From Pocillopora verrucosa (taxonomy: Eukaryota > Cnidaria > Anthozoa > Scleractinia > Pocilloporidae): a stretch of 64,000 nucleotides of DNA. This document shows, piece by piece, positions 59,890 to 64,000 of this stretch. The DNA is taken from contig NC_089317.1 in NCBI RefSeq assembly GCF_036669915.1, forward strand, positions 9,647,311 to 9,711,310, read 5' to 3'. The notes under the pieces are model-generated. The model saw nothing but the letters and a program-made list of their open reading frames with translations. It made no database searches and was not told the DNA's origin. The position numbers and the translations under genes are program-made. How positions within the stretch are numbered: the stretch's first letter is position 1; each line of letters opens with the position of its first letter.

Positions 59890-62800
59890 TAGTTTTTTTA
59901 GGTAGTTTTTTTCTTTCGAATTGTTTGTTTTGTTAAACCAGGAAATAACTTTATCAAAGAAGGACATAGCCTCTTCACAATCAACAAAGGAATGCAGAAT
60001 GGAGTCGGATTCATTACAATAAAGACTTTTACTGTCTCTTTCAATTACACAGGCATATAACTCTTTCCTGGTGACTAAGTTTATTTTCTTTGCATGTTTT
60101 GCTTATCTGAGTGAAGGCTAGGTTCCAATTAAAAATTTTCAGGTTAAGATCTTTTAGCCATTTCTTTTGACCGGTGGGTTAAATTTTGGTCGCATTAACG
60201 TACAGCTGGTAGTAATCTTTGCTATAAATTTTCTTTAAATCTGTGACAATGGAGTCAGAGACTTTGTAGGAAGTGCTACCTGAGAAATTATGCATGTCAA
60301 CAGGAGATACGGTTCTCACCTTCTCAAGCAGATATTTTGGTATCGCTGAAATAAGTTGAAGATAATTTAAAAAAATTACATTTTATGTTACATCTTTGTT
60401 GGAATGTTTGAAATGATAAGAACTCTCCATTACAATCGAGAAGATCCTGAATTGACAAGACCGCCTTTTCTGACCAATTTGAGTAGAATATTGAATTGCC
60501 ATCGATTTTAATTTCCTTGTTGTTAAACAAAAGCAGGTCTGACAAGTAGTTGGGTCTGTATAGGGTCTTTAGTTCAAGAAAGTTCATCAGCATTTGCTGG
60601 GAAAAAAGTGGAAGGCCAGATTTCACTAAAAGCTTATTGTCATAGTTACAGAAAAGGAGAAAGTTGAAACCGCTAAACTTTTCAAATAAGTCTCAGGCGA
60701 GTGTGGATCGACTGTCAAAAGCTTAAAGGTCCAAGCTAAGTTTCAAGACCTAAACAGGATTTCGATGTTCGGAGCACATAAACCACCTTTGGAATAATCT
60801 CGGTACATAACATCCCGTTTTATTTTGTCTTGTTTGTTATTCCAGATAAAATTGAAGATAGCACTCTTAATCGCGGGAATGTAGGTATTAGGAATTGTGA
60901 GCATCGAGCCCGTGTATATCAGATGAGAAATACCCAAACGTTTCACAATGAGGCATTTACCAAGTAGGGACAGGCCACGGACCCTCCAAATATCCAATTT
61001 TGTTTTCATGTTGTCAATTTTCCGGTCTATTTTTTTCTTTTTGTTTTCTTTCTCATTACAGGAGATAAAAGTTCTCGGGGCTCTTACTGGATCAGCTGTC
61101 CACTTTGGTCCAAAGGCTTAGAGTTATTAAATCTCCAGGGGCCTAACCATATCGCTTTTGTCTTTTCCACATTTAGCGAAAGACCTGGGATACTCCCGAA
61201 TTGATCAACCAGTATTATCGAGTTTTGTACCAAATTTAAGTTACTTAGAAATAGCGTGGTGTCATCTGCGAATTGACTGACCTTGTGTTCTGTCTGGAAT
61301 AGCTTAATCCCCTCTACTTTGTTATCTTTCCTTATCTCAGGAGCCAATATTTCCACCCCTAAATAAATAGATACGGGGAGGGAGGGCAACCTTGCCTAAC
61401 TCCCCTTGATACTTTAAAAAAAATTATGTTGTGAATCCATTATGCAAGACTGCATATTCGGAATTCGTATAGAGCGTCTTAATCCACTGTTTAAACCAAG
61501 GTCCAAAGTTGAAAAGACTCAGAGTTTGCTGGATGAAGTTCCATTCTATTGTATCAAAGGCTTTCCTAAAGTCCAATAAAAGAAGTATACCGGGGATATC
61601 TTGTTGTTCCGTTTGTTCCATTATATCATTAATTAATCTAATATTTCGCCAATGTATCTGTCTTTCATGAGGCCCATCTGATTGCTGTTAATTACGTACG
61701 AAAGAAATTTTTGTATTCTTAATGCGATGGCTTTTCATGCAATTTTAAAGTCTGCATTTAACAAAGGTATATGTCGCCAGTTTGATAACTCGCGTAAGTC
61801 GGAATTTTCTCTTGGGATCATTGTTATTACTCCCCTACATTGAGAGATAGACATCTCACCATTTCCATACGCTGCCTTAAGGCTGTTTAGGAGATCATTT
61901 CCTACAATGTCGAAAAAAACACTTATAAAACTCAACGGTAAATCCATCTTCACCTGGAGACTTTCCGGTCCCCATTAATTTTAGAGCTGCCCATCATTTG
62001 TGTAAGGTTAATTTTCCTTCGATTTCATTACATTGTTCTCTTGATAGCTTTGGTATTTGTTGATTTATGTTAGTTGTAAACTCTTGGAAGTCCTCGTTTG
62101 TACCGTTATTGGTTGAAGTATACAGGTTTTCATAAAAAAGTGTTACTTCCTCCATAATTTGACTCTCATTGACAGTTACGTGGCCGTCAGCCATTCTGAG
62201 CTCAGAAATGACCTTCTTATTGAAATTCTTCTTTTCCAGATTAAAGAAGTATTTTGTTAGCTTTTTACCTTCCTGGATCCAGCGTACTTTTGAGCAAAAA
62301 ATTGCACCCTCTGCCCTTTTTTCATAGATACGACGAAGACCAATTTTCAAATGTTCGTATTCTTTTTCCTCGGATTCTGAAGTTTCTTCACCACTGTAAA
62401 TTTTCCCGTCTAGAGTTTCCAAGCGCTTCTCAAGCTCATTTTCAATTTCCCGTACTTCCCTAGCCCTGTTTTTAGTATAAGGGATAGTGATACCTTGAAT
62501 TTCCATTTTTATGAGTTCCCATTTTAGTTGAGGGTCCTTGATATTTTAGTATTTTTGGATAATGTCAGGATAGCTGTCTGTTATCAAACTAACATAGGTT
62601 TTATCTTTCAATAACAAATTATTGAATTTCCAAAGGCCTGGACCGTGCTTGCTATTTATGAGGCTGAGGCGTAATTTAACAGCTTTATGGTCCAGGGCTA
62701 TTGGAGTTTTTGTATCCACTTCAGTGACTTGACAGGCGATAGATTTGGCAACCAAAAAAACTCAATCCATGATTTTAATTTTTGTGCAACTGATTCATAA

Positions 62801-63070
62801 GTAAAGCTCTTTTTATTTGTATTTTTTTTTCCTAACGACATCTGTCAGATCAATTCTTTCATCATCGAAATAATTTGACGGCGGTATGCAGTCGGCTTCC
62901 ACTGAATACCCCCTTTTTTTTCGATAGTCTGGAGTGTGGCATTCCAGTCACCACCTATGATCAGATTTGACAACGTTGATTTTGACATTAATGACTCTTT
63001 CAAAGTTTGGGCAAATTTTTGCTGACCTACGAGAACGTTTGGTGCATAAATATTACAGATGGACAAATTT
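59890..63070 (-). mobile_element. Decayed L1-type LINE (endonuclease and reverse transcriptase)
   Basis: Read on the minus strand from 63066: an AP-endonuclease part (NIYAPN, GGDWNATL), a linker (SKVRWIQEGKKLTKYFFNLEK), the start of RT (ITMIPRENSDLRELSNWRHI), LLLDFRKAFDTIEW, FADDTTLFLSN, then a C-terminal region with YCNESDSILHSF and DCEEAMSFFDKV. The pieces lie in several frames (62845-63066, 62546-62755, 61994-62506, 61735-61953, 61424-61621, 61084-61389, 60743-61009, 60324-60626), so it is inactive. ORF1 and the true 5' end are not seen. The FADD and WIxEGxK motifs favour the L1/Tx1 group. Confidence 0.8.
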
Positions 63071-64000
63071 ATTGTTTTTAAATATGTATTAAAAGAAAGT
63101 TCGTTTTAAATAGGTATGAAATGACAGTTACCCAGAGTCGCATTTCCTCTTCAAAGAGTCGAGTTTCCATTCTTTTTTCATTATTTCTGTTCTCCTCGAA
63201 AAAGGTACCTGGTCTTTTTCATCTATTCAAAGCACAATTAAACCAATAAAACGTTCGCCTAGCGCGTTTACGGTTAATGATCCCAAGATTGTTTTGCTTT
63301 TAAAGTACATGTCCAACAGCGATAGGCCAAGGTGACATGGGTATGCCATAAAACAAAAAATAGCGGTCTACTTGAGTTCAGCGAGCATATAGGTCTTTAT
63401 GTTATAACTTTTAGAGATGAATCACAGCAAGCACACGTTCCAAAGATGTTCTCATTTTGGATAAACGACCAAGAAGCATGCCAAACAAATCTGAGATGAG
63501 CAGGCTCACCACCACCAGGCGAATTGCTTACATATCCTCTACAAAGAACCACAACTCATCGCAAATCGGCGAATTTCTGGTAAGAACATCTATGCCCCTG
63601 GCAGGAAAAGACCGTAGCAGGTAAGTGCTGCTGCCCACATAATCTGTATCAAAAGCTAGTGAAATGACTATAGTGCCTCAACATAGGAAGAAGCGTGGAA
63701 AGTACCGTTAAAGCAGCGAAATGCTGCAAACACGCAAGATCTAACGCAAACGTGGATGGTAAATTTGGTAAAAGATGAAGATAACAACTACCTAAGTTTG
63801 GATATTCTCATTTGCCCTTTGCTGGATAATGCATGATTATTAAAGGGAGAAGTTTCATGTTAATCACTTCAGGGAGTTAAAGGGTTAAATAAAGCTCAAG
63901 TATATATATCTTAAATAATGATTTGCTGTTTGAAACAGGATACTTAGTACTGACTTAAACTAATGTTGATGTAATGATTGTGAAAAATCAGCCCAGAAAT
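63071..64000. other. Right edge, non-coding
   Basis: No gene was recognised. Near 63836-63892 a fragment ending ggagttaaagggttaa matches one end of the CACTCCC-type MITE seen in the RTK introns. Confidence 0.35.

Overview
The window looks like nuclear DNA of a cnidarian, most likely a stony coral. The evidence is AT-rich sequence, short phase-1 exons each carrying one Ig domain, large introns full of small TIR elements and a tRNA-derived SINE, cnidarian-style receptor tyrosine kinases, and a THAP/DDE plus SAP-SWIM-YqaJ transposon. The species is an inference. No bacterial, organellar or CRISPR features were seen.

Left and centre (about 0.6-46.8 kb): a cluster of three related Ig-type receptor genes. 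RTK1 (+, 575-20019, 23 coding exons, about 1326 aa) reads signal peptide, 7 Ig, 2 FN3, TM, tyrosine kinase. Its frame closes exactly from ATG to stop, but the kinase DFG motif reads GLG. Gene 2 (-, 31245 down to about 22777) reads signal peptide, 3 Ig, SEA, TM, then a short tail built from repeated mini-exons. No kinase is visible on that strand. RTK3 (+, 31701-46808) has the same ectodomain plan as gene 2 (first Ig exon 348 nt in both, first SEA exon 119 nt in both) joined to a kinase with intact HRD and DFG. Its Ig3 exon carries a one-base shift in a T7 run, and one small SEA exon was not found. Gene 2 and RTK3 are head to head with start codons about 455 bp apart, suggesting a shared promoter for a kinase receptor and a kinase-less partner.

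Right (47-64 kb): a RING/TRAF-type zinc-finger gene (-, 48.3-49.3 kb); a 4.35 kb two-gene DNA transposon with 81-bp terminal inverted repeats (50390-54739), whose THAP-DDE transposase and SAP-SWIM-YqaJ nuclease are each broken by one in-frame stop; a 127-bp MITE (54827-54953); a 1.57 kb element with perfect 41-bp TIRs and a TA duplication (55217-56787), ending 31 bp before the ATG of an intronless Tudor-domain gene (56819-58030); an HMG-box gene (-, 58333-59364) with a shift in an A9 run; and a decayed L1-type LINE (-, 59.9-63.1 kb).

All exon boundaries come from reading GT-AG sites and codon phase by eye. Two of the apparent lesions sit in homopolymers and may be assembly errors.
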